64,000 nt of DNA from DATHSY01 sp046729855 (GTDB lineage: Bacteria > Actinomycetota > UBA4738 > HRBIN12), in the NCBI GenBank assembly GCA_046729855.1, contig JBKPHM010000047.1:1-64000 (forward strand), written 5' to 3'. Positions 8,378 through 16,513 of this stretch are shown piece by piece. Numbering within the stretch: position 1 is the first letter of the stretch; every line of letters starts with the position of its first letter. Under the pieces are notes generated by a model. It did not search any database. It saw only the letters and a list, made by a program, of their open reading frames with translations, and was not told the DNA's origin. Made by a program: the position numbers and the translations under genes.

Positions 8378-11050
8378 TCACGCGACGGCGCCGTGGCATT
8401 TCTTGTACTTCTTGCCCGAGCCGCAGGGGCACGGCGCGTTGCGCGGCACCTTGTCGCTCCTCGCCTGCGGCGCCGCGCCGGCGGCGGCGGCCGCTTCCTC
8501 GCCCCGAGACGTCTGAACCCGCTGGGGCCGGGGCCGGCTCGGCTCGTCCTGGCGGACCAGCTCGACGCGGTAGATGTACCTGACGAGGTCGTCGCGGATC
8601 GCCTGCGTGAGCTCCTCGAACATCGCGTAGGCCTCGCGGCGGTACTCGGTGAGCGGGTCGCGCTGTCCGTACGCCCGCAGATGGATTCCCTCCTGGAGGT
8701 AGTCCATCTCGTAGAGATGCTCGCGCCACCTGGTGTCGGTGATGTTCAGGAGCACCATCCGCTCGAGCTGACGCATCACCTCGGAGCCGAGCTGGTTCTC
8801 CTTTTGCTCGTACACGTCGAGCGCGTCCGCGATCACCGCCTCGCTCAGCTCGGCGCCCTTGGGGTGGCCGCCGAGCTCCTCGGCCGACAGCCGGATCGGG
8901 TAGATCTCGGCGAGCGCCGTGCGGAGCCCCTGCAGGTCCCAGTCCTCGCTGAAGCTCGCCTCGCCGAGGTACTCCTGGACCGTGCGCTCGATCACGTCCG
9001 AGACCATCTCGATCGTCTGGTCCTGGAAGTCCTCTCCCTTCAGCAGCCGATGGCGCTCGTCGTAGATCACCTGACGCTGCGTGTTCATCACGTCGTCGTA
9101 CTTCAGGATGTTCTTGCGGCGTTCGAAGTTGAGCTCCTCGATCTGCCGCTGCGCGCTATCGACCGCGCGCGTCACCATCTTGGCCGTGATCGGCTCGTCC
9201 TCCGGCCACTTCAGCCGCTCCATGATCGACGCGACGCGATCCGAGGCGAACATCCGCATCAGGTCGTCCTGCAGCGACAGGTAGAACAGCGACTCGCCCG
9301 GGTCTCCCTGCCGACCAGATCGCCCACGGAGCTGGTTGTCGATCCGCCGCGACTCGTGCCGCTCGGTGCCGAGCACGTAGAGCCCGCCCCGCTCCACGAC
9401 GTCCTCGTGCTCGGCGTCGGTCTGCTGCTTCAACTTGCGGTGGATCGGCTCGTACTCCGTCTCGTACTCGGCGCGCTCGTCCTCGTCCATCTCGAAGAGC
9501 AGGTACCGGTCGTTGTCGAACCCGCGGCCCGCCATCTCCTGACGTGCGAGGTACTCGGGGTTGCCGCCGAGCAGGATGTCGACGCCTCGGCCGGCCATGT
9601 TGGTCGCGACCGTGACCGAGCCGAGCCGGCCCGCCTGCGCGACGATCATCGCCTCCTTCTCGTGGTTCTTGGCGTTGAGGACGTGGTGCGGAACACCCCG
9701 GCGGCTCAGGAGCCCCGACAACTTCTCGGACTTCTCGATCGACACCGTCCCCACCAGGACGGGCTGCCCCCGCTCGTGGCGGTCGACGAGGTCCTCGACG
9801 ACGGCCTTCCACTTGGAGTCCTCGGTCTTGAAGATCTGGTCCTGCTCGTCGGCACGGATCATCGGGCGGTTCGTCGGGATCTCGGAGACGGAGAGCTTGT
9901 AGACCTGCTCGAACTCGGCGAGCTGGGTCTTGGCCGTGCCCGTCATGCCGGCGAGCTTGTCGTACATCTTGAAGTAGTTCTGGATCGTGATCGTGGCGAG
10001 CGTCTGGTTCTCCTCCTTGATCCGGACGCCCTCCTTGGCCTCGATCGCCTGGTGGAGGCCCTCGGAGTAGCGCCGGCCCTCGAGGACGCGGCCGGTGAAC
10101 TCGTCGACGATCTTGACCTCGCCGCTCGTCACGATGTAGTCGACGTCGCGCTTGTACAGCTCCTTGGCCTGCAGCGCCTTCTGGAGGTGGTGCACGAGCG
10201 GCGTGTGGACGTGCTCGTACAGGTTCTCGATGTTCAACGCGTCCTCGACCTTGGAGACGCCGGCCTCCGTGATCGCGATCGTGCGTTTGGCCTCGTCGAC
10301 CTCGTAGTCCTCGTCCTTCCGCAAGCGGGGGGAGATCCGCGCGAAGGTCTGGTACCACTTCGCGCTGTCGGACACCATGCCGCTGATGATCAGCGGCGTT
10401 CGCGCTTCGTCGATCAGGATCGAGTCGACCTCGTCCACGATCGCGTAGTGGTGCCCTCGCTGCACCATGTCCTCGGGCCGCATCGCCATGTTGTCGCGCA
10501 GGTAGTCGAACCCGAACTCATTGTTCGTCCCATACGTGATGTCGGCCGCGTACGCGGGCCGGCGTTCGGCCGGCGTCATCGACGACTGGATCAACCCGAC
10601 CGACGCGCCGAGCGCCCGGTAGATCCCGCCCATCCACTCGGAGTCGCGTTTGGCGAGGTAGTCGTTGACCGTGACGATGTGCACGCCGTTACCCGTGAGT
10701 GAGTTCAGGTAGGCCGGCATCGTCGCGACGAGCGTCTTGCCCTCGCCCGTCTTCATCTCGGCGATCGTGCCCTCGTGCAGGACGACCGCTCCCATCACCT
10801 GGACGTCGAAGTGGCGCTGGCCGATCGCGCGGCGCGCGGCCTCCCGCACGGACGCGTAGACCTCGGGGAGTACGTCCTCGAGCTGCTCGCCGTCCGCGAC
10901 CCGTCGCTTGAACTCCGCGGACCTACCGCGCAGCTGCTCGTCGGACAGCCGCTCGACCTCTGACTCGAGGGCGTTCACGCGACGGACGATTTGTTCGAGC
11001 CGCTTGAGCCTGCGGCCCTCACCGAGACTGCCGAGCTTGTCGAGAACCAC
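8378..11050 (-). CDS. secA: Preprotein translocase ATPase SecA
   Basis: Motor that pushes unfolded preproteins through SecYEG. 890 residues, GTG start preceded by GAGGAG. Walker A-type MKTGEGKTLV (about residue 100), DEAD-box region VDEVDSILIDEARTPLIISG, the preprotein-binding and helical-scaffold regions, and RGSGRQGDPGES are present. The C-terminal zinc site CPCGSGKKYKKCH (SEC-C) is intact, following a flexible Arg/Ala-rich linker. It precedes prfB in one transcription unit. This appears to be the general SecA1 type. No second secA is seen here. Confidence 0.97.
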   Translation of the reverse strand: MVLDKLGSLGEGRRLKRLEQIVRRVNALESEVERLSDEQLRGRSAEFKRRVADGEQLEDVLPEVYASVREAARRAIGQRHFDVQVMGAVVLHEGTIAEMKTGEGKTLVATMPAYLNSLTGNGVHIVTVNDYLAKRDSEWMGGIYRALGASVGLIQSSMTPAERRPAYAADITYGTNNEFGFDYLRDNMAMRPEDMVQRGHHYAIVDEVDSILIDEARTPLIISGMVSDSAKWYQTFARISPRLRKDEDYEVDEAKRTIAITEAGVSKVEDALNIENLYEHVHTPLVHHLQKALQAKELYKRDVDYIVTSGEVKIVDEFTGRVLEGRRYSEGLHQAIEAKEGVRIKEENQTLATITIQNYFKMYDKLAGMTGTAKTQLAEFEQVYKLSVSEIPTNRPMIRADEQDQIFKTEDSKWKAVVEDLVDRHERGQPVLVGTVSIEKSEKLSGLLSRRGVPHHVLNAKNHEKEAMIVAQAGRLGSVTVATNMAGRGVDILLGGNPEYLARQEMAGRGFDNDRYLLFEMDEDERAEYETEYEPIHRKLKQQTDAEHEDVVERGGLYVLGTERHESRRIDNQLRGRSGRQGDPGESLFYLSLQDDLMRMFASDRVASIMERLKWPEDEPITAKMVTRAVDSAQRQIEELNFERRKNILKYDDVMNTQRQVIYDERHRLLKGEDFQDQTIEMVSDVIERTVQEYLGEASFSEDWDLQGLRTALAEIYPIRLSAEELGGHPKGAELSEAVIADALDVYEQKENQLGSEVMRQLERMVLLNITDTRWREHLYEMDYLQEGIHLRAYGQRDPLTEYRREAYAMFEELTQAIRDDLVRYIYRVELVRQDEPSRPRPQRVQTSRGEEAAAAAGAAPQARSDKVPRNAPCPCGSGKKYKKCHGAVA

Positions 11051-11077
11051 CGGGCTCCTCAGGCGGGGACGGAGACT

Positions 11078-12274
11078 TCATGGTACCGGAGGCGGTGCGA
11101 TGGACCGGGCCGGAGTGGGGATCGGCGCGCGCAGGATCACGGCGGCCACGACCGCCAGGACCAGCACCGCGACGGACGTCCCCAGGACGGCGAACCCCGC
11201 ATCCTCGAACAGCACGCCGGCGCCGAGGGCCCCGATCGCGGAGCAAGCGCTGATCACCAGGTCCGTCACGCCGAGCGCACCGGCGCGCTCGGCGGCGGAC
11301 GTGGCGTCGCTGATCACGGCGGTCGCGCCAAGGTAGGTCGCCGACCATCCCAGTCCGACGAGCCACAGCCCGACGGCGACCAGCCAGCCGGCCGACGCCA
11401 CGCCGGCCGTCACGGCGCCGGCAGCGCTGGCGAGCGCCCCCGCGATCAGACCTGGCCGGCGGCCCCATCGGTCGAGCGCCGCGCCGATGAACGGCGAGAA
11501 CGCGAACATGCCGATCACGTGCAGGCTGATCGTCCCCGAGATCAACGCCGGCCCGTGGCCGTGCTCGTGCAGGGCGATCGGGGTGACCGACATCACGCCG
11601 ACCATCGCGACCTGTCCCACAGCAGCGGCTGCGATCGCCGCGGTGACGGCGGGCAGGCGTACGATCGCGCGAGCCGAGCGCCGCGCCGCCGGCACGGCCG
11701 GGTCGGCGACGGCGAGCGACCGCGGATCGGGGCGCAGGACCGAGGCGCAGACGATCGCGAGGGCGCCGGTCGCGGGCACGAGCAGCCACGGCGCGGCGAG
11801 CGGATCCGACCCGTTCCGCTCCGCGATCCCTTGGATCCATGCAACGACCGGCGGCCCGCCGGCCGCGCCGACGGTCGAGGCCGCGAGGAGTATCCCGACG
11901 GCGCGCCCCCGTCGCTCGCTCGGGTACATGTCCGCCACGGCGCCGCGCGCCAGGTTGGCGCCGCCGAACCCGAACCCGAACGGCACGGCGGCCGCGAGCA
12001 GCGCGACCCATGATCCCGCACGCACGGCGACGTAGGAGGCGAGGCCGGCGGCGACGACCGCCGCGTACCCGACGAGCAGCCCGGGCCGTCGGCCGAACCG
12101 GTCCATCGCGCGCCCGATCACGACGGCCCCGACGGCGGCGGCGGCGAAGTAGATCGCGGACAGCGCGCCGGCGGCGCTGGCGTGCCCCGACAGCTCAGCG
12201 ACCGCGACCGACCCGACGACGAGCAGCGTGGTGGCGCCGGCCTGAACGCCTGCCTGCGCGAGCGCCAGCAACAC
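11078..12274 (-). CDS. Major facilitator superfamily transporter
   Basis: Polytopic MFS permease with about 12 hydrophobic segments, about 398 residues. The typical loop-2 motif is GRAMDRFGRRPGLLVG after helix 2, with the mirrored GAALDRWGRRPGLIAG in the second half, and a Gly/Ala-rich FGFGFGGANLARG helix. Substrate unknown; the fold suggests drug or metabolite efflux. The start is uncertain: the only standard in-frame start after the upstream gene's stop is the GTG at 12274, at the edge of helix 1, and the open frame continues upstream without ATG, GTG or TTG until well inside the response-regulator gene. Confidence 0.8.
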   Translation of the reverse strand: MLLALAQAGVQAGATTLLVVGSVAVAELSGHASAAGALSAIYFAAAAVGAVVIGRAMDRFGRRPGLLVGYAAVVAAGLASYVAVRAGSWVALLAAAVPFGFGFGGANLARGAVADMYPSERRGRAVGILLAASTVGAAGGPPVVAWIQGIAERNGSDPLAAPWLLVPATGALAIVCASVLRPDPRSLAVADPAVPAARRSARAIVRLPAVTAAIAAAAVGQVAMVGVMSVTPIALHEHGHGPALISGTISLHVIGMFAFSPFIGAALDRWGRRPGLIAGALASAAGAVTAGVASAGWLVAVGLWLVGLGWSATYLGATAVISDATSAAERAGALGVTDLVISACSAIGALGAGVLFEDAGFAVLGTSVAVLVLAVVAAVILRAPIPTPARSIAPPPVP

Positions 12275-12351
12275 CGTGTTGCGACGAACGGCCCGGGTAC
12301 GTGCGTGCTCGGACAGGGCCGGTGCGCGGATCGGCGGAGCGGTGGTATGCC

Positions 12352-13050
12352 TCAGCTGATCTCGATCATCTTCTCGCGCACGGCGTAGACGACGGCCTCC
12401 ATGCGCGAGTGCAGATGAAGCTTCTCGAGGATGTTCCGGATGTGGTTCTTGACCGTGTTCTCCGAGATGAACAGCTCCTTCGCGATGTCGCGGTTGTTCA
12501 TGCCCTTCGCGACGAGGCGCAGAACCTCCATCTCTCGGTCGGTGAGCCTCGGCGACGGCACCTGCGGGCGGTCGGTCGACGCCTTCGCCATCGCGGAGAA
12601 CTCGTTCAGGAGCTTCGACGCCATCGACGGACTGATGCGGGACTGACCGGCCCACACCGACCGGATCGCGTCGGCGACCTCCTCGATCGGGATCTCCTTG
12701 AGCAGGTAGCCGGATGCGCCCGCCTTGATCGCGTCGTAGAGGTCGGCCTCGTCGTCCGAGATCGTGAGCATCAGGATCTTCGCGTGCGGCAGGACGTCCT
12801 TGATCTGCGCGGTCGCCTCGATCCCCGAACGTTTCGGCATCCGGACGTCCATCAGGATCACGTCCGGCATCAGCTCCTGTGACTTGGCGATGGCCTCGGC
12901 GCCGTCGGACGCCTCACCGATCAGCTCGAGATCGGATTCGAGCTCGAGGATCGTCTGTAGACCACGACGGAACAGCGCATGATCGTCGACCACGAGGACG
13001 CGCAGCCTGTCTCCTCGCTCGGCCTGGCTGGTTCCGCGCTCGTCCGCCAC
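12352..13050 (-). CDS. NarL/LuxR-family response regulator
   Basis: Two-component transcription regulator, 232 residues. Receiver domain (about 16-135) with the acidic pair VVDDHALFRRGL and phosphoacceptor Asp68 in VILMDVRMP. The conserved Lys is in SGYLLKEIP. The C-terminal LuxR-type HTH (about 168-225) reads LTDREMEVLRLVAKGMNNRDIA then SENTVKNHIRNILEKL. No histidine kinase is adjacent. It lies between hpf (1 nt away) and the MFS gene, so it may be co-expressed with ribosome hibernation. It could be an orphan, or be served by a distant kinase such as the DevS-like protein at 60 kb; that link is speculation. Confidence 0.92.
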   Translation of the reverse strand: MADERGTSQAERGDRLRVLVVDDHALFRRGLQTILELESDLELIGEASDGAEAIAKSQELMPDVILMDVRMPKRSGIEATAQIKDVLPHAKILMLTISDDEADLYDAIKAGASGYLLKEIPIEEVADAIRSVWAGQSRISPSMASKLLNEFSAMAKASTDRPQVPSPRLTDREMEVLRLVAKGMNNRDIAKELFISENTVKNHIRNILEKLHLHSRMEAVVYAVREKMIEIS

Positions 13051-13051
13051 G

Positions 13052-13417
13052 CTACTCCTCGGACCACTCCTCGGACCCGCCCTCCGGCGATTGTAGTCGC
13101 TTCGGCGCAGCGACCACGCGGGTTCGGCGTTTGGTGTGATGGTCGCGGACCTGGCGCTCGAGCTTCTCCGCGATCAGATCGAATGCCGCGGCGATGTCGG
13201 GCGCCTGCGCCTTGGCGCGGAACGTCTTACGCGCCGTCTCGAGCGCCGCCTCGACGCGCTTGATCCCGCCCTGTCTGGGATTGGGTTCGGAGACGACCTC
13301 GATCTGGATCTTGGTGACGCGCGGCTCCAACCGTTCGAGCCTCGAGAGCTTGCGGACCGCGGAGGCGCGCACCTGCTCGGTGATCCGCGCCCCGCGACCC
13401 TTCAGGACCACGTCCAT
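13052..13417 (-). CDS. hpf: Ribosome hibernation promoting factor (RaiA/HPF), short form
   Basis: Binds the 30S decoding centre and silences ribosomes in stationary phase. The ATG at 13417 (MDVVLKGRGARITEQVR) is chosen because GAAGGGA precedes it at good spacing and the family N-terminus begins there. The 121 residues cover only the S30AE domain, then a polar tail rich in Glu/Ser. The HPF_C dimerisation domain usual in long-form actinobacterial and firmicute HPF is absent. It is preceded by a long structured leader matching the raiA-motif locus, and followed by the response regulator after 1 nt. Confidence 0.9.
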   Translation of the reverse strand: MDVVLKGRGARITEQVRASAVRKLSRLERLEPRVTKIQIEVVSEPNPRQGGIKRVEAALETARKTFRAKAQAPDIAAAFDLIAEKLERQVRDHHTKRRTRVVAAPKRLQSPEGGSEEWSEE

Positions 13418-13439
13418 GTCGGCGCATCCCTTCGTTGAG

Positions 13440-13695
13440 AACGGGGCCAGGGTGGTGGGCCCGCACCTGGCTGACCTGGTCTTTGTCCCCACACTCGCCT
13501 GCTGGGGGGTTCGCGACCCATCGGGCCGCTTAGCTCCCTCTCGCCTCCGGCGGGCCGGCGGCGGCAGGACTTACTTCTAAACCGCACCATGCTCAGCGAC
13601 CAAGGGTCGCCTTACGTGGGTCGTTTCGCCTGCGGCTGGCATCGACTACCGGGAGGCCTCCCCCCGGGCAACCACAGCCCCACGTGCGGGCCCGC
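13440..13695 (-). ncRNA. raiA-motif structured RNA (between comF and hpf)
   Basis: About 280 nt separate a TATACT promoter inside the end of comF from the hpf ATG. The minus-strand RNA can fold: ACGUGGG (13685-13679) pairs with CCCACGU (13620-13614), enclosing a GGGAGGCCTCCC palindrome (13651-13662); GCGACC-CUU-GGUCGC (13610-13596) forms a hairpin; GGUGCGG (around 13590) can pair with CCGCC (around 13560). The raiA-motif RNA is a known class, found mainly in Firmicutes and Actinobacteria and typically lying between comFC and raiA/hpf, which is exactly this context. Identification rests on context, folding potential and AG-rich unpaired patches such as GGUUUAGAAGUAAGUCC. Exact ends are approximate. 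Confidence 0.72.
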
Positions 13696-14371
13696 GGCGA
13701 GTATAGCGACGGTGCCTCCACATCGAGACCGACCGCGCGGCCGTAAGCAACGTGACTCGGTCGGCGCCGGCCGCCCGCAATGCCTGCGCGCAGGCGGTCG
13801 CCGTGGCGCCGGTCGTCACGACGTCGTCCACGAGGATCACGTTGGCCGGCACGGGGCGCGTCGCGACGAACAGCCGCGCGACGGCCTCCCGTCGGTCGGC
13901 GGCCGATCGGCGCGCCTGCGGGCCGGCGTCGGCGACCCGCGTCAGGAGACGCTCGGCCGGCGGCCCGAGGTCGCGTGAGATCGCCTCGGCGAGAAGCCGC
14001 GCCTGATCGAATCCGCGCGACGCGAGCCGCCTGCGTGACAGCGGTACCCACGTCAGCACGTCGGCTCCGTCGCCTCCGAGCACGGCGACCATCGCGGCGC
14101 CGAGCGCGGCCGCGACGGGACGCCATCCGGAGAACTTGAGGCGATGCACCGCCGCGCGCGCGGAGCCGTCGAACAGGAACGCCGACCGCACGAGGTCGAT
14201 CGAGCGGTCGGGGCACTCGTCGCACGTCCTCCGCGGCCGCGACGAAGGGAGCCCGCACGTGGCGCACCACGGTGGCGCGAACGCGACGAGCGAACGGCGG
14301 CACGCGTCGCAGAACGGCCACACGCCAGCGCTGCAGCCCGCGCACCGCAGCGGGAACAGGGTCCGGAGCAC
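13646..14371 (-). CDS. comF: ComF-family phosphoribosyltransferase-like protein
   Basis: ComFC-type protein with a Cys-rich N-terminus (CAGCSAGVWPFCDAC, then CATCG and CDEC) that probably binds zinc, and a C-terminal PRTase fold with the PRPP-loop motif VILVDDVVTTGATATA. In naturally competent bacteria ComFC takes part in DNA uptake; elsewhere its role is unclear. 241 residues from a GTG start. The last about 25 residues are Arg/Gly-rich and run through the promoter and first stem of the raiA RNA, so the protein tail may be constrained by the RNA rather than by function. Confidence 0.85.
   Translation of the reverse strand: MLRTLFPLRCAGCSAGVWPFCDACRRSLVAFAPPWCATCGLPSSRPRRTCDECPDRSIDLVRSAFLFDGSARAAVHRLKFSGWRPVAAALGAAMVAVLGGDGADVLTWVPLSRRRLASRGFDQARLLAEAISRDLGPPAERLLTRVADAGPQARRSAADRREAVARLFVATRPVPANVILVDDVVTTGATATACAQALRAAGADRVTLLTAARSVSMWRHRRYTRRGPARGAVVARGEASR
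13700..13705 (-). promoter_or_regulatory. -10 box (TATACT) for the raiA RNA / hpf transcript
   Basis: TATACT inside the 3' end of comF, identical to the tmRNA -10 box, would start transcription near 13693, at the 5' end of the structured RNA. No clear -35. Confidence 0.5.
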
Positions 14372-14421
14372 CGGCGGCGACGGTAGCGGTCGCCGATGAC
14401 ATCCGGCCGCGCGGGCAGGCC

Positions 14422-15063
14422 CTATGGCAGCCGGACCGTGACCTCGCCATCATCGCCGGGGCCCGCCGCGACGCCGATCGACAGCGAGCCGTGCGACTTG
14501 AGAAGAGGGGACGCGAGGACCCTCGTGCGTCCGTTCCGTTCGTCGTGTGTGAGCTCCAGTGGCTGCAGCGGCTCGCCGTCCGCCGAGAGGTGCACGGCCA
14601 GCGGCTGCGACTTGGGGCCTCGAAGGTGCACCTTGATGGAGTCCGCGGCGCACTCGATCCGCTCGACGCGCATGCGGCCGGCCCGCAGGTTGACGTCCTT
14701 GCCGACGGTGATCTGGCCACGTCGCGTCGTCGCGCGCGGCCAGGGGACGACGAATCGCCGACCGCCCTCGTACGTGCCGGGGACGCCATCGACGTCCAGG
14801 TCACACTCGAGCTCGTACCACCCGGGCTCGAGCTCCGCGACCGACGTCTCGAACGGCACGAACACGTCCTGCCTCGGCGCGATGTCGAGCGTGGTGTCCA
14901 TCAGCGGCACGGGACGCCCGCCGCCGCCGCCGACGCGGACGACGCGCGCACCGCGCAGCACGACCTGGTGCGGGTTCGGGTCGTCGCCGCGCAGGATGAA
15001 CGCCCCCTTCACCGTCGCCGGGAACCGTTCGAAGCGCGCGCGGACGCTGATCAGAGGGTTCAC
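14422..15063 (-). CDS. Hypothetical protein, probable beta-sandwich
   Basis: Not recognised. 213 residues from a GTG that overlaps the mtnA stop (GTGA), so it is translationally coupled. There is no signal peptide or membrane segment. The sequence alternates hydrophobic and polar residues with many Arg/Asp pairs. Segments such as PRQDVFVPFETSVAELEPGWYELECDLDVDG and FVVPWPRATTRRGQI look like beta-strands of an immunoglobulin-like fold. The C-terminal third has VHLRGPKSQPLAVHLSADG. Lying between mtnA and comF, it gives no functional hint. Confidence 0.7.
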   Translation of the reverse strand: MNPLISVRARFERFPATVKGAFILRGDDPNPHQVVLRGARVVRVGGGGGRPVPLMDTTLDIAPRQDVFVPFETSVAELEPGWYELECDLDVDGVPGTYEGGRRFVVPWPRATTRRGQITVGKDVNLRAGRMRVERIECAADSIKVHLRGPKSQPLAVHLSADGEPLQPLELTHDERNGRTRVLASPLLKSHGSLSIGVAAGPGDDGEVTVRLP

Positions 15064-16127
15064 GCCGCTCCTCGCAGGTCCGTGATCTCGCGCAGCGACC
15101 GGTCGTACGGCGGCCGGGCGACGCCCCGCTCCGTCACGATCGCGGTGATCAGCTCGGCGGGCGTCACGTCGAACGCGGGGTTCCATGCCGGCGTCCCCTC
15201 CGGGGCGATCGGCACGCCGAGCGGCGCCGACACCTCGAGCGGGTCGCGCAGCTCGATCAGGATCTCGGTGCCCGACGACGCCGAGAGATCGACGGTCGAC
15301 GTCGGGGCGACGACGTAGAACGGGACGCCGTGGCGCCCGGCCAGGACGGCCAGAGGGTACGTGCCGACCTTGTTCGCGGCGTCGCCGTTCGCCGCTATCC
15401 GGTCCGCGCCCACGACGACCAGGTCGACGCGGCCGGCCGCGATCGCCGACGCCGCGGCGCTGTCCGCGATCAGCGTCATGTCGATGCCACGCAGCTGGAG
15501 CTCCCATGCGGTGAGCCTGGCGCCCTGCAGGATGGGGCGCGTCTCGTCGACCCAGACGTGCACCCGCTTGCCCGCCCGGTGGGCGGCGACCACGACGCCG
15601 AGCGCGGTCCCGATCCCGGCGGTGCACAGGCTCCCGGTGTTGCAGTGCGTCAGGACGTTGCCATCCCGCGGGACGAGCTCGGCGCCCGCTCGCCCCATCG
15701 CGTCGCAGGCCGCACGGTCCTCCGCCTCGATCAGTCGCGCCTCAGCAACGAGTCGCTCGCGCATCGCTCGGATAGCCGCCCTTTCTGCGCCGGCTCCTTC
15801 GCGCGCGACGGCGAGCATGCGATCCACCGCCCATGCGATGTTGACGGCGGTGGGACGTGTGGCACACAGCAGGCCGGCGGCGGCCTCCAGCTCGGCCAGC
15901 AGCGCGCGCGGGGACGACGCGCTCGTCGCGCCGGCCACGAGCGCCAGGCCCCAGGCCGCGGTCACCCCCAGGATCGGAGCGCCGCGGACGGCGAGCGTTC
16001 GGATCGCATCGGCGACCTCGCCCACGGTCCGGCAGTCGAGGTGCTCGACGGCTCCGGGCAGCGCCCGCTGGTCGAGGATGCGCACGGCGGCGCCGTCCCA
16101 GACGACCGGCGCGGGGACCTGGCTCAC
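15060..16127 (-). CDS. mtnA: Methylthioribose-1-phosphate isomerase
   Basis: Converts 5-methylthioribose-1-phosphate to methylthioribulose-1-phosphate in methionine salvage. 355 residues. Family features: VRGAPILGVTAAWG near residue 45, RPTAVNIAWAVDRM, the catalytic-Cys motif VLTHCNTGSLCTAG, the Asp-containing VVGADRIAANGDAANKVGTYPLA, and the conserved NPAFDVTPAELITAIVTERG near the end. The GTG start overlaps the stop of the upstream aldolase gene (GTGA). Related eIF2B-alpha-like ribose-phosphate isomerases are less likely, because the HCNTG and ADRIAANGD motifs fit MtnA. Confidence 0.9.
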   Translation of the reverse strand: MSQVPAPVVWDGAAVRILDQRALPGAVEHLDCRTVGEVADAIRTLAVRGAPILGVTAAWGLALVAGATSASSPRALLAELEAAAGLLCATRPTAVNIAWAVDRMLAVAREGAGAERAAIRAMRERLVAEARLIEAEDRAACDAMGRAGAELVPRDGNVLTHCNTGSLCTAGIGTALGVVVAAHRAGKRVHVWVDETRPILQGARLTAWELQLRGIDMTLIADSAAASAIAAGRVDLVVVGADRIAANGDAANKVGTYPLAVLAGRHGVPFYVVAPTSTVDLSASSGTEILIELRDPLEVSAPLGVPIAPEGTPAWNPAFDVTPAELITAIVTERGVARPPYDRSLREITDLRGAA

Positions 16128-16513
16128 GCCGCGCCCGTCCTGACGTCGGCAACGAGCCGCTCGACCGCCTCGGCCAACGACGCAGCGTGCGCGTAGCGGC
16201 CGTGCGGCAGGCCCTCGACCCACCCTTCCGGGACGGTTCCGGGCGGATGCGCGTGCGCGACGGCGCCCGAACCGTCGGTCCGGTACATCGAGACATGGAG
16301 CACGAGGTCGCTCGACGCCCCGGCCGGCGGCGCGTCGAGCGTGCCCTCGAGCACGTCGCCGTCCGCGAGGTCGAACAGGCGGCAGCGGGTCCGCGTGATG
16401 GCGAGCCGTTCGCCGTCCCACGTCGACAGGTTGCCCTCGCTCTCGCGGATCAGCCCCAGCGAGAACAGCGCCCGGCCGGCCTCACGGAACGCGTCTAGGT
16501 CCCCTGCTCCCAC
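16124..16513 (-). CDS. Short class II aldolase/adducin-domain protein (MtnB-like)
   Basis: 129 residues related to class II aldolases (L-fuculose-1-phosphate aldolase, MtnB dehydratase). Visible: SEGNLSTWDGERLAITRT (the substrate-binding loop), SSDLVLHVSMYR, and the metal motif AHAHPPG. Normal members have about 200 residues with another metal-binding His near the C-terminus; here the protein stops about 35 residues after HAHPP. Upstream of mtnA and after ahcY, it probably acts on methylthioribulose-1-phosphate, as MtnB or as an aldolase. The GTG start at 16513 lies inside the end of ahcY (19-bp overlap); no alternative start gives a longer N-terminus without entering ahcY more deeply. Confidence 0.65.
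   Translation of the reverse strand: MGAGDLDAFREAGRALFSLGLIRESEGNLSTWDGERLAITRTRCRLFDLADGDVLEGTLDAPPAGASSDLVLHVSMYRTDGSGAVAHAHPPGTVPEGWVEGLPHGRYAHAASLAEAVERLVADVRTGAA

Noticed and set aside
7943..10702. Long plus-strand open frame (919 codons) across secA
   Set aside because: It is antisense to SecA, Arg/Leu/Val-rich without motifs, and arises from third-position GC bias.
12352..13050. Assigning the NarL-type regulator as the partner of the DevS-like kinase
   Set aside because: They lie 47 kb apart with no shared motif found at the regulator gene; sequence alone does not support pairing.
13440..13695. c-di-GMP (GEMM), c-di-AMP (ydaO), fluoride or SRP RNA
   Set aside because: None of the core consensus strings of these classes are present; the comF-hpf context and size fit the raiA motif better.
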